From Bryobacterales bacterium F-183 (GTDB taxonomy: Bacteria; Acidobacteriota; Terriglobia; Bryobacterales; Bryobacteraceae): a stretch of 64,000 nt of DNA. The stretch's first letter is position 1, and the number at the start of each line of letters is the position of its first letter. Below are positions 17,892 to 26,106 of the stretch, one piece after another. The stretch lies in the NCBI GenBank assembly GCA_016865505.2, contig AP025252.1, positions 1,178,001 through 1,242,000 on the forward strand, given 5' to 3'. The notes beneath the pieces are model-generated. The model searched no databases. It saw only the letters and a list, made by a program, of their open reading frames with translations, and had not been told where the DNA came from. Made by a program: the position numbers and the translations under genes.

Positions 17892-18095
17892 ATGGCCACC
17901 ACTAAAAAACGGCAAAGAGCCAAACCCGGCAGGAAACCAAAGCCCGCGACCCTAATCTCGATGAAGTTTCCTACGACGCTCCTGGAACAAGTTGACGAAG
18001 CCAGAGTGCGACTGAAGCTGGATCGAACCGCATTCTTCGAAAGGGCTACCGCTGAGTTTCTAGCCTCGATCGTCGCGGCCGAACCGAATCACTAG
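17892..18095 (+). CDS. Ribbon-helix-helix DNA-binding protein
   Basis: The 67-aa protein has a very basic N-terminus (KKRQRAKPGRKPKP), then a beta-strand and two helices in ISMKFPTTLLEQVDEARVRL and LDRTAFFERATAEFL. This is the layout of RHH/CopG-type regulators that bind as dimers. It faces the integrase across the alternating operator, so it is likely the island repressor or integration-state regulator (inference from position). Its TAG shares four bases with the stop of the convergent TerS-like gene. Confidence 0.7.
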   Translation: MATTKKRQRAKPGRKPKPATLISMKFPTTLLEQVDEARVRLKLDRTAFFERATAEFLASIVAAEPNH

Positions 18096-18547
18096 GGGTT
18101 ATCGACACCAGGGAATGCTTCCTTGATGGCGAGCTCCAAGGCATCAACTGTTTCGTCGAGGCTCACCGACGACGAGAAACCTTCCTCCTTGAAGCGACCG
18201 AACGCATTCACGTGCGGTAGAGATCCTAAGGCACGACACACGCGGATCACATCCTGCGGGCGGCTATTGCGTGCGGAGAGAAGCCGAAGTTGCTCCTCCA
18301 ATGCGCTGGCGATTAGTTCTCTTGCGTCGGAACCGTCGTCCCCACTACATCTGATTCTGCGGTCAATTTCCGCCTTTATCCTAGGGGCAACGACGGGGTG
18401 CCGAGCAGTGCGTGAGGCCTCCACATGGATCGTGTGCGGTGAGGACCCGCTAGCGTTATACGCACGACGATAGGCGTCTGCCAGTGACAGTCCCGACGCC
18501 ACTCCACCCACAAAGTTTGCCTGCTTCGACGTGAGGCTCCTCTTCAT
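18092..18547 (-). CDS. Terminase small subunit-like protein
   Basis: The 151-aa protein opens with LTSKQANFVGGVASGLSLAD and AYRRAYNA, then a segment of ASRTARHPVVAPRIKAEI type. That is the helix-turn-helix pattern found at the start of many phage TerS proteins and related packaging or regulatory proteins. The rest is helical and not recognised. Next to an integrase, primase and AlpA it recalls satellite-encoded TerS, which redirects helper-phage packaging. No large terminase is present. The homology is judged by eye only. ATG 18,547 has AGGAG 11 bases upstream; a GTG nine bases earlier is possible. Confidence 0.5.
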   Translation of the reverse strand: MKRSLTSKQANFVGGVASGLSLADAYRRAYNASGSSPHTIHVEASRTARHPVVAPRIKAEIDRRIRCSGDDGSDARELIASALEEQLRLLSARNSRPQDVIRVCRALGSLPHVNAFGRFKEEGFSSSVSLDETVDALELAIKEAFPGVDNP

Positions 18548-18638
18548 GTTGCTCACTACTCCTACAATCTGGAACACGAACGACCTACGCCATTCACGCG
18601 CTTTTCGGCACTACCGGTAGCGTGGAGCAAGAACCGCG

Positions 18639-20765
18639 TTAATCGCGTACCGCGTGCCAGATCTCGCTCGGTTTCTTCTGATCGCTTGTCGCTCGCTCGT
18701 GCTTCACCAAAACAAGCTTGTGCTCTGAGAGCAGGCTCAGCGCCGAACTGATGGAGGCTGACGATTTGTTGCGATTGAAGAAGTCCCGAATCTCAGTACG
18801 GTTCATGCCATCCGGTCTTTCGCGGAGTTCTGCGAGAAGATCATCAGCCACGGGGTTACCGAACGATTCACCGAAGATGTAGCGAGCGGAATCCTCGCAG
18901 TAACGCCAAACTTCCAGCGCCGCCTTCAAGTGCTCCTCGCGCACAATCTCAGACTGATCGAGTAAAGCGTAGATGCATGCGATCCTACCCACCTGTGCCT
19001 CCGCTCGCGAGGTAACCGAGCCGAGAAGGCCTATTCGTCCGTCGCTCAACTTTTCGTACCGTTCAGCCCACAGCGCTCGCGCTTTCTCGTCACGAGGCAT
19101 GACGCCGACTTGTCGCGCGTCTTCAACTGCTGTACGAACCCAACTGACGACAGCATCAAACGCGCTCTCTTCTACGTTGCCGCCCTCCGGTAAGCTCCTA
19201 ACTCTTCTGGTACAGACCCAAAGGAATCTGTTTGCGAAGCCGTTTGACGTAGCCGTCTTGGTCAGCTGCTTCTTCAGTTCTTCCTTTGTGATGTGCCCGA
19301 TAATCGAGGCATGAACGCCAGTTGCGTGAACCGGGTTTTGCTTTGTCATCACGCGAAGGTTCCCAGAATCCCAAGCTTCGCGAAGGATGGCAGATAGGGT
19401 ATTGGTGTCGCGTTCGGAGACTTGCAGTACTCGCGCAAACTCAGCCTCCAAGATCAGGACGCGCTTGTCTCGAACGGGGCCTGCACGGGCCACGCCGTCC
19501 GGTAACGTTGCCTCATCACGAACCGCAGCGATCAGCCCTTCTCCCGTCGATAGTCCACTGAGAACGTTTGACCTCTCCCAATCCGGTGCGACTCGCTCCA
19601 GAAGCCGACGGATGTATCCAAGCGACGTACCCTTTCGACCTTTCGATGTGACGCCAACCATGACAGCGAACAGGTTCGTATAGTGGTGGTCGGCTTCAGC
19701 CCGAAAACAAGGGCCTCGACCGATCACATTTCCTAGCGCGACCAGAAGTTGTATCAGCAAAGCGGCGGGATCGGACTCTGTATGAGGTTCAATGACGCGT
19801 ACGACCTCGCCAACGACACCGTGGTACGCCGCTTCCCCCAACGGTCTTGGCCAAGGACATTCGGGAGCGCCTACACTTCGAAGGCCTAAAGCCCCACTTG
19901 CCTGGATGCCCCAAGCGTGAGCGTGACGTTCGATGTCTTCCATCGAAGAAATCGGAGTTACTAACTTGGCAAGTTGCTCCTCCAGCGAACTCGTACTCTG
20001 TTTCCCGGCTAGCTCCCACCACTCTGCAAAGTCCTTTCCTACCGGCCATTCAGCGAGGTAAAGATGCTTCGCCGATCCAAGAAACGACCTCATGACTTGG
20101 ATCGCATGCTCGCGACCAGGGCGATCATTGTCCGGTGCCACAACTACTTCGACGGGTCCAAGATCATCCGTGTACTCTTGCTGCCATCGTCCGGCTCCTC
20201 CAGCATTCGTCGTCGGCACAATCGATATCGCAAGCGACGCAAAGAGGTCGCAATCCTTTTCGCCCTCTAGAACGATTACCTTCTCAGCGTGCGTGAGTGC
20301 CGGTCGATTGTACAGTACCCTCTCAACTCCCTTCAGATCTGCGATCCACTCGCCCGCCGGACCAGGGCGACGTTGGAAGAACCCCTTGGGGTTCCTCTTC
20401 CGAACCACCTGAAAGGCGAGCGTGCCATCCGCTGTTCGGTAATCATAGGCGCGCTCGATCTCGCCCGTGGTGCGGCCAGGGACAGCCGCACCCGAGTTTG
20501 TGAGTCGCCCAATGATGGCCGAGACCTTTTCCAACACGGGCTTTATCTCGCAGTTGGACAAGCGTTGCTCAAGCTGGGGGATGTCGCCCCCAACTCCGCA
20601 CTGGCTAAAGCAAAACCATTGCCCGGTGCTGGAGGATACCGCGAAGTTGTCGTCCGTTCCGCCGTGTATCGGGCACGGACCTCGCCATTCGCTCCCGGCA
20701 GTCTGCCGAAGCTTGGGAACACGGCTGGCATAGTAAGCTCGTACGTCGCTTGCTGAAAACTCCAT
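18639..20765 (-). CDS. Island replication protein: CHC2 zinc finger / TOPRIM primase with DUF3987-type ATPase
   Basis: The 708-aa protein begins with a CHC2-type zinc finger (C31, H34, C52, C56). A TOPRIM domain follows, with Glu in VIVLEGEKDCD near residue 165 and the acidic pair in VVVAPDNDRPG near 210. A central ATPase-like region of DUF3987 type has a P-loop-like GVTSKGRKGTS near 375. The C-terminus resembles a winged helix (NRTEIRDFFNRNKSSASIS). Such proteins prime and unwind the replication origin of satellites and plasmids. ATG 20,765 has GGGGGA nine bases upstream. The neighbouring AlpA fits a replication/excision module. Confidence 0.85.
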   Translation of the reverse strand: MEFSASDVRAYYASRVPKLRQTAGSEWRGPCPIHGGTDDNFAVSSSTGQWFCFSQCGVGGDIPQLEQRLSNCEIKPVLEKVSAIIGRLTNSGAAVPGRTTGEIERAYDYRTADGTLAFQVVRKRNPKGFFQRRPGPAGEWIADLKGVERVLYNRPALTHAEKVIVLEGEKDCDLFASLAISIVPTTNAGGAGRWQQEYTDDLGPVEVVVAPDNDRPGREHAIQVMRSFLGSAKHLYLAEWPVGKDFAEWWELAGKQSTSSLEEQLAKLVTPISSMEDIERHAHAWGIQASGALGLRSVGAPECPWPRPLGEAAYHGVVGEVVRVIEPHTESDPAALLIQLLVALGNVIGRGPCFRAEADHHYTNLFAVMVGVTSKGRKGTSLGYIRRLLERVAPDWERSNVLSGLSTGEGLIAAVRDEATLPDGVARAGPVRDKRVLILEAEFARVLQVSERDTNTLSAILREAWDSGNLRVMTKQNPVHATGVHASIIGHITKEELKKQLTKTATSNGFANRFLWVCTRRVRSLPEGGNVEESAFDAVVSWVRTAVEDARQVGVMPRDEKARALWAERYEKLSDGRIGLLGSVTSRAEAQVGRIACIYALLDQSEIVREEHLKAALEVWRYCEDSARYIFGESFGNPVADDLLAELRERPDGMNRTEIRDFFNRNKSSASISSALSLLSEHKLVLVKHERATSDQKKPSEIWHAVRD

Positions 20766-20811
20766 CAGGCACGTCCCCCAACAATGCGAAGTCTGTTCTT
20801 GGGGGTTCGTG

Positions 20812-21012
20812 TCACCGGCTAACCTCGCGGGCGGCAGCCCATGAGTCCACGTCCGGTAGACGGTAGCGGACGCAGGACCCGAACTTCACAAATGGGGGAC
20901 CGTCGTTGGTGAGTCGCCAGCGACGGATGGTAGCGATGCTAAGGCCTAACCGACGCGCAACTGCGATGTCGGTAATGTACAGAGAGGTATCGAGACCCTC
21001 TAGCTTGATCAT
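20812..21012 (-). CDS. AlpA-type excisionase / HTH regulator
   Basis: The 66-aa MerR-like helix-turn-helix protein (HTH_17) has YITDIAVARRLGLSIATIRR followed by the wing segment GPPFVKFGSCVRYRLPDVD. This is the standard AlpA/excisionase layout. AAAGGAG before ATG 21,012 is a strong ribosome site. It lies directly upstream of the primase gene, 46 bp away, and probably activates excision or replication genes of the island. Confidence 0.88.
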   Translation of the reverse strand: MIKLEGLDTSLYITDIAVARRLGLSIATIRRWRLTNDGPPFVKFGSCVRYRLPDVDSWAAAREVSR

Positions 21013-21101
21013 GTGCAGTCTCCTTTGCCAACGGCCTGCTGGCAGCTTCAGATTGCACCTTCGCTCAGTGAGCGCGTCAAGGCGAGTGGAGTGAGTGAAT
21101 T

Positions 21102-22007
21102 TCAGATTATGCCAAGCTCTTGATCTAGAGCTTCATCTTTCGAGGACCTTTTCCATTTGGCGAAAGTCCCCCCGCGAAAGTACTTGTGTACATCCGACGG
21201 ATACAGACTTAACTTCTCGGCCAGCGCCACTTTCGTGGAAGGCTTGCCCAAGCTTTTCTGTCGTTCTGCCCACCGCACGAACGCGAGATGACGGGTAAGT
21301 GTGACAGCGTTGCGCGTCGCGCGTTCTGGCAGCTTCATTCCATCGGGGACCGATAAGCCACTCTTATTACGCTTCGGCGTCGGTTGTGAGGCCAGATACT
21401 CCGCAAGAACAACAGCGGCAGCGAAGTTCAGACGACGCTCAAGCTCTGCGAGGATCTGCTTCCGGTCCGTTGAGAACCGCAAGCTGGTCTGAGCTACACC
21501 GTGGACGAACCGCTCCCATAACCCGAACCCTAGGCGCGACTCCATCTTTGCGACCAGATCCGCACGAGTTTTGGGAGCGGGCCTCTCCGTGTCCGCGTCG
21601 TCGGCAGCCTGAACGCTGGCGATTTCAGACCGTGCGTAGCCGGTCGGAATGCCACTAGCAGAGTCGTAGTAGATGCGTGCCGGATAGCCTCGAACCTTCA
21701 GCAGCGCCTTACGATTGCGGAGCACGCGTTCGTACTCTTGCTGGTAGTCGATCTCTTGCAGGATTTCAGGTACGAGTGTTTTTTCGAAAAGCTCCAGAAG
21801 CTTCGTGGCGGGCCCGACGTGATCAATCGCAACTGCGCGCAGACGGTTCGACCCGTAAGCGGTGAACGCGGGAACGAACGCTTCCCAATCTTCCCCGGTT
21901 GTTCGGGCACAATCTGATTGCAGCTGCCGGATCATCGAGACAAGGTCCTGCCCCGAGCGGTTAAATAACACAAGCGATAGTTGCGGTAACACCTGTAAGA
22001 TTAACAT
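21102..22007 (-). CDS. Island protein of unknown function with possible C-terminal HTH
   Basis: I do not recognise this 301-aa protein. It is mainly alpha-helical with charged stretches. Near the C-terminus, PSTKVALAEKLSLYPSDVHK followed by YFRGG looks like a small helix-turn-helix. The open frame extends to 22,109, but ATG 22,007 has AGGA six bases upstream and is preferred. It lies upstream of alpA on the same strand (90-bp gap) and may be a regulator of the island's replication block. Confidence 0.6.
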   Translation of the reverse strand: MLILQVLPQLSLVLFNRSGQDLVSMIRQLQSDCARTTGEDWEAFVPAFTAYGSNRLRAVAIDHVGPATKLLELFEKTLVPEILQEIDYQQEYERVLRNRKALLKVRGYPARIYYDSASGIPTGYARSEIASVQAADDADTERPAPKTRADLVAKMESRLGFGLWERFVHGVAQTSLRFSTDRKQILAELERRLNFAAAVVLAEYLASQPTPKRNKSGLSVPDGMKLPERATRNAVTLTRHLAFVRWAERQKSLGKPSTKVALAEKLSLYPSDVHKYFRGGTFAKWKRSSKDEALDQELGII

Positions 22008-22540
22008 TCGTAATCCTAGGCATTGAGGGGACTCAGTTGATACTCTGCGATAACGCGATGGTCCGAGTGAATGGAGCCCAGTGTCTCGAGACCCGTTATC
22101 ACGAAGCAACGAGGTGGCGGGGCGGAAAACTGAACGTATGATCTAGATAACGAACGGGAACTTTGAGACCGTTGCACGTGCGGCATGATGGGCTTTGGGA
22201 TTCTCAGTCAAAGCGGGTGAATGTTGCGTATCTTATGGACTAAATCCGTCCGGAAGAGGCTTATGCATTCTCCCGCTTTCGCGGAAATGCTGAAGGAACA
22301 GTCCGCAAGACCTGATCCGCAGGCGCTACATCAAACCGATTCGTTGGACTACCGGCCAACGTTTCTACGACACGGTCGGTTCACCTTGCATGGTGGTGAT
22401 CGACAAAGTGGGAGCGCTTCAACGCAGGGCATCGTTTTTATCGACGCCTCGGAAGAATAGACCAATGAAGCGGCTCTCCACTTTAAGGGGCAACCCACTT
22501 CGCTCGCCAACCGACTCGTTTGGTCAGTCACACAACTGCT
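22008..22540. other. Divergent intergenic region between the satellite module and the defence cargo
   Basis: These 533 bases separate the leftward replication module from the rightward SIR2-ThiC pair and should hold both promoters. I found no convincing gene: a 79-codon frame at 22,221-22,460 has no recognisable domain and no ribosome site. I saw no clear -35/-10 pair, strong inverted repeat or THI-box (TPP riboswitch) sequence here. Confidence 0.5.
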
Positions 22541-23923
22541 ATGCTGCCAGAGATGGAAAAAGCCAACTTCGTCCGTGAGTTCGGGGCCGAGTTGAATGGC
22601 GGTTCGGGCGCGCTCTTTGTTGGCGCTGGTATTTCTGTACCCTCTGGTGTAGCCGGTTGGGACAATTTAATCGCGCCTTTGGCGGCATCTCGTCTTGGCT
22701 TGGCCACTACAGATGGCCTCGACCTGCCTCAAGTTGCCCAGTATCTTGTGAACTCCAACGCCGGAAATCGGGGGTCTCTCATACATCACCTTCGGAGGCA
22801 GTTTTCCGGTCCATTCAAGTTAAACTCGTACCATCGGCGTTTGGTGCAAACGCAGGTGAAGACAGTTTGGACCACTAACTATGACGTACTCTTGGAGCAG
22901 GCGTTCCAACAGGCAAGTTTTTCGGTAGGGATCAAGTCCACCGACGACTCCATTTCGCGATCTGTGCCCAATCATGAGATCGAAATCATAAAAATGCACG
23001 GAAGCATAGATCAGTCTCCACATCGCGACTTGGTCATTACCGCTGAAGACTATGAGGACTTCGATGTCCGCAGGCCAGCGACCGCAGAGCGGTTACGCAC
23101 AGATCTCCTTAGTAAGTCATTCCTCTTCCTCGGGTACTCGTATCGTGACCCGAACGTTCAGACGATCCTTGCGCAGTCTCGGCGATTGGCAAAGAAGGCG
23201 ACGCGGCAGCACTTCCTTGTCACTACCCTCGAATCCGCCAAGGAGGGGGACAAACCTGGCGACCTGAAGCACCGGCAACTCCTCCAGCAGCTGTGGATAG
23301 ATAATCTGCGCAGGTTCGGAATAGATACGCTGCTGTTGGAGGATCATTCAGAACTTGAGCCCCTCCTAGCCGAAGTCTCGCGCAAGTCTCGAGGATACAG
23401 CGTTTATGTGGTTGGCTCTCACAAGACGACAGAAAGTACATTAGCTCAGGACCTGGGCCGACAGCTTGCCGAGCACGACCGGTATGTGATGGTCGATGGA
23501 CAATCCGAAGGTATCGGCCGCGAAGTAATTACCAGTTTCGTCGAGGAAAGCCTCAGAAGGAAGCGAGACGTTTATAAACATTTGAAGTTGTTTCCGAATC
23601 CATACTCGGTGAACGCCGCCTTCGCAAGTGACCCAGCCGAAATCCCGACGCTCAAAACGTGGCGTGCCCCACTATTGCGTTCGACACAAGTCTTCGTTTG
23701 CTTTGACGGTCAGATGGGCACCCTTGCTGAGTTGGAGGTCGCTGTCGAGGCTGGTTGCAGTATTGTGCCTGCTTGCCTGCAAACGGATGGTCAAGTCACT
23801 AAAGCAGTGCTGGCCAATAGCGCCCTATTGAGTGAGCTACCTGAATGGTACAAGAGCAAATTGACGGAGGGTTCAGTTGAGGCATCTGACATTATCAAAT
23901 GTATCGAGCACATGATTCGATGA
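22541..23923 (+). CDS. ThsA-like SIR2-SLOG NADase (Thoeris effector homologue)
   Basis: The 460-aa protein has an N-terminal SIR2 domain (about 1-280) and a C-terminal SLOG domain (about 287-460), the architecture of Thoeris ThsA. Seen: GAGISVPSG (27-35), AQYLVNSNAGNRGSL, the catalytic Asn in WTTNYDVLLEQAF (N113), the catalytic His in KMHGSID (H153), FLFLGYSYRDPN, then a SLOG-type glycine loop (DGQSEGIG) and TLAELEVAVEAG. N113 and H153 correspond closely to the known NADase residues of Bacillus ThsA. In Thoeris, SLOG senses a cyclic ADP-ribose isomer made by a TIR protein (ThsB) and switches on NAD+ destruction. No TIR gene lies in the island. ATG 22,541 is chosen; ATG 22,553 and TTG 22,520 are alternatives. 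It is translationally coupled to the ThiC-like gene. Confidence 0.88.
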   Translation: MLPEMEKANFVREFGAELNGGSGALFVGAGISVPSGVAGWDNLIAPLAASRLGLATTDGLDLPQVAQYLVNSNAGNRGSLIHHLRRQFSGPFKLNSYHRRLVQTQVKTVWTTNYDVLLEQAFQQASFSVGIKSTDDSISRSVPNHEIEIIKMHGSIDQSPHRDLVITAEDYEDFDVRRPATAERLRTDLLSKSFLFLGYSYRDPNVQTILAQSRRLAKKATRQHFLVTTLESAKEGDKPGDLKHRQLLQQLWIDNLRRFGIDTLLLEDHSELEPLLAEVSRKSRGYSVYVVGSHKTTESTLAQDLGRQLAEHDRYVMVDGQSEGIGREVITSFVEESLRRKRDVYKHLKLFPNPYSVNAAFASDPAEIPTLKTWRAPLLRSTQVFVCFDGQMGTLAELEVAVEAGCSIVPACLQTDGQVTKAVLANSALLSELPEWYKSKLTEGSVEASDIIKCIEHMIR

Positions 23924-24996
23924 AGCAGCCTTCGCGGGCCAAAGTGAGGCATGGGCGGCATGGGAAAGTGACTTTCGAGGTTGGCCGTGGCCTGCCAACG
24001 AGAGTAATGGCTCTGCTCGGCACAGGCCCGGGGAAGGACGTCTACTCACAAGAGCATAAGCTTCAGGCGTTAACGCGAGCCGACGCGAAACCAGATATTG
24101 TCAGTGATTTGAGCTACGTCCATGAAGACAAGATGCCGCTGTGGCGGCGAATAGTCGAAAGCACAGACTTCGTCGCTGCCACGCTTCCAGTCTACAGATG
24201 CGAGACAAAAGGCGATAGGGTTGACTCGAGCGAATTAGCAGCTATTGCTGTTGAGCAAATGGAATCCGGAGTTGGGATACTCACAATTCACGTGACGCCC
24301 ATGATCGATTTGGTGCGCCTTTCCACAAGTCGTTTGGTACCTTGGACCTCTCGCGGTGGCGGAATTGTAATTCGAGATCTGCTGGCTGGACGCCGTGAGA
24401 TGAACGTGTACTTCGAAATCCTTCCGTTGCTCGTCTCCACTGCAAAGAAGACCGGCACGGTGATTAGTCTCGGTACATCGTTTCGCTCGGCGAATATATT
24501 CGATGCAGGCGATCGGGTTCACTTCCGGGAGATGGAGCTTCAAATAGAGATTGCGAGACAACTGGCGCGGGACGGTGTAGATGTGATAATCGAAGCTCCG
24601 GGCCATGCGAGACCTTCTGCTATTCGGCAACTCGCCGTACCGCTTCGGAGGGCCGGCTTTCCAGTGATGCCGCTAGGTCCGATGCCAACGGATGTGGGGT
24701 TTTCCAATGACCACGTGGCCGCTGCAATCGGTTCTACACTACTGGGCTTGGAGGGATGTGCTCAGATCATCGCTGCGGTTACCCGGGAAGAGCATCTTGG
24801 TGGGATTCCGTCCGAGAATTCAACGTTAGAGGCCGTCGCCTGTGCTCGTCTGGCTGCTCATATCATTGACCTTGGGCTCCCAGGGTTCGATGAACCTGAC
24901 CGCGCTGCCGCTATGGCCCGAGCCGAGCATCATACCTGCATCGCGGGGAAGTCGACACCCGGATGTTCTCGCTGTTCACGGACATGTCCCCTGTAG
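23920..24996 (+). CDS. Short ThiC-family Fe-S/SAM enzyme in defence context
   Basis: The 358-aa protein matches the catalytic part of phosphomethylpyrimidine synthase (ThiC). It has ILTIHVTPM and PWTSRGGGIV, ISLGTSFRSANIFDAGD (ThiC: SLGDGLRPGSIxDAxD), VIIEAPGHA with H229, SNDHVAAAIGS with D264-H265, and AAVTREEHLGGIP. The roughly 200-residue N-terminal ThiC domain is missing, as in compact ThiC-like enzymes. The C-terminal cluster reads Cys349-x2-Cys352-x3-Cys356, whereas ThiC has CX2CX4C. ThiC uses a 4Fe-4S cluster and SAM to rearrange aminoimidazole ribotide. A housekeeping role is unlikely: it overlaps the ThsA-like gene (ATGA) in a mobile island with no other thiamin genes. The product may be an altered ribotide or signal; this is inference. 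Confidence 0.85.
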   Translation: MKQPSRAKVRHGRHGKVTFEVGRGLPTRVMALLGTGPGKDVYSQEHKLQALTRADAKPDIVSDLSYVHEDKMPLWRRIVESTDFVAATLPVYRCETKGDRVDSSELAAIAVEQMESGVGILTIHVTPMIDLVRLSTSRLVPWTSRGGGIVIRDLLAGRREMNVYFEILPLLVSTAKKTGTVISLGTSFRSANIFDAGDRVHFREMELQIEIARQLARDGVDVIIEAPGHARPSAIRQLAVPLRRAGFPVMPLGPMPTDVGFSNDHVAAAIGSTLLGLEGCAQIIAAVTREEHLGGIPSENSTLEAVACARLAAHIIDLGLPGFDEPDRAAAMARAEHHTCIAGKSTPGCSRCSRTCPL

Positions 24997-25104
24997 ACCG
25001 TTTGTAGTCGCGCGTGATGTCCGTACTCGCAGTCCTGAAAATCGAACTCTGCGAGGCGATACATACCGTTCGGCTGTCAGACCCTTGAGGTTTAAAGCAT
25101 CAGC

Positions 25105-26106
25105 CTACAGGGCGTAAAGGTCTTTTCCTTGCAGTCGAAGGCAGTAGCCATAGACTTCGGGCACTCCATTGCGATCATTCACACCAAACGAGTATGCAGG
25201 ATTGTAAACTCTAGGTTGGGTGTAGAAGACGGCGCTGTTTGTGAGAGTCGCAAAGATACACATCGCTAACGACATCGGCTTCGGACCATACGGCGCGAAA
25301 ACAGCGGCCTTTCGGCCACGATCGGTTTCTTGTACGATTCGTGCGAAACAATCCGGTAGATCGTTGGCTGCGGCGCGAATCGGCTCGCCGACGCTCGGGG
25401 GGAGGGCCTGTCTGAGATCGCTAACAAACTTCCAATTCCTTTGGTAAGCAGGCGGGCCGGGGGGAAATGGCAGCATGAGTTTTACGCTCACTCGATCCCG
25501 ATAAGGTTCTAGTAGTTCGGGTAGGCCCAATGGCAGAAATCCAATTCCAACAAAAGCCAAGGAAGCGGGAGTTTCCGGAAAGGTATAGGGTCCAAATAAG
25601 GGCAGGTGCTTCAGTGGTAGATGATCTTCTGCAAGGGCACCTGGGTGGTAACCACGTGGGATCGCATATGCAACCAGAAGATTGCGCACCGAAACATCTC
25701 TAAGCGCTAGCTTCACTAGTGGGAAGAAATACCGCTTCGGCATTGAGCTTATATCGACAATGAGGCTGTCTCCTGCAGACGCAATCGCGGATCGAGACCA
25801 CTCAACAATTTGTCCATCTGTTGAGAATAGATCCAAATTGGAAATCGGATCCCCACCAGAAAGTCGACGGAACTCAGAGCGATTCGGCCGCAACAATTCT
25901 TCCGCCCTACGGGTAAATCTGCTCGGCGGGTCAACCGCCTCAAGAATCCGCAATTCACCCAGAAGATTGCGCTTTTCCAACTCCACAGCAGTAGTCAAGC
26001 AACGGCCCTCAGTACTTACGCACCCGATTACAGGCCAGTTGCGTGCAGCGAGGCGCGAGACAACCCAATGCAGCGGCCCCCAAGGTCGAAAAGTTCCTTC
26101 AATCAT
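25105..26106 (-). CDS. Uncharacterised partner protein of the PRTase-ATPase operon
   Basis: I do not recognise this 333-aa protein with confidence. It appears alpha/beta, with strands such as WPVIGCVS, SLIVDISSM and NLLVAYAIP separated by helices, possibly a Rossmann-like core. Distinct motifs are DISSMPKRYFFPLVKLAL, AFVGIGFLPLGLPELLEPY and KAAVFAPYGPKPMSLAM. There is no signal peptide or membrane helix. Its ATG overlaps the ATPase stop by eight bases, so it is the last gene of the methyltransferase-PRTase-ATPase operon. The obvious guess is a third subunit or effector of that unit; the sequence does not show which. Confidence 0.7.
   Translation of the reverse strand: MIEGTFRPWGPLHWVVSRLAARNWPVIGCVSTEGRCLTTAVELEKRNLLGELRILEAVDPPSRFTRRAEELLRPNRSEFRRLSGGDPISNLDLFSTDGQIVEWSRSAIASAGDSLIVDISSMPKRYFFPLVKLALRDVSVRNLLVAYAIPRGYHPGALAEDHLPLKHLPLFGPYTFPETPASLAFVGIGFLPLGLPELLEPYRDRVSVKLMLPFPPGPPAYQRNWKFVSDLRQALPPSVGEPIRAAANDLPDCFARIVQETDRGRKAAVFAPYGPKPMSLAMCIFATLTNSAVFYTQPRVYNPAYSFGVNDRNGVPEVYGYCLRLQGKDLYAL

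Noticed and set aside
22221-22460. 79-codon frame in the divergent island gap
   Set aside because: No ribosome site, no domain, unlike neighbouring codon use.
22008-22540. TPP riboswitch before the SIR2/ThiC pair
   Set aside because: No THI-box-like conserved segments were seen, consistent with a non-thiamin role.
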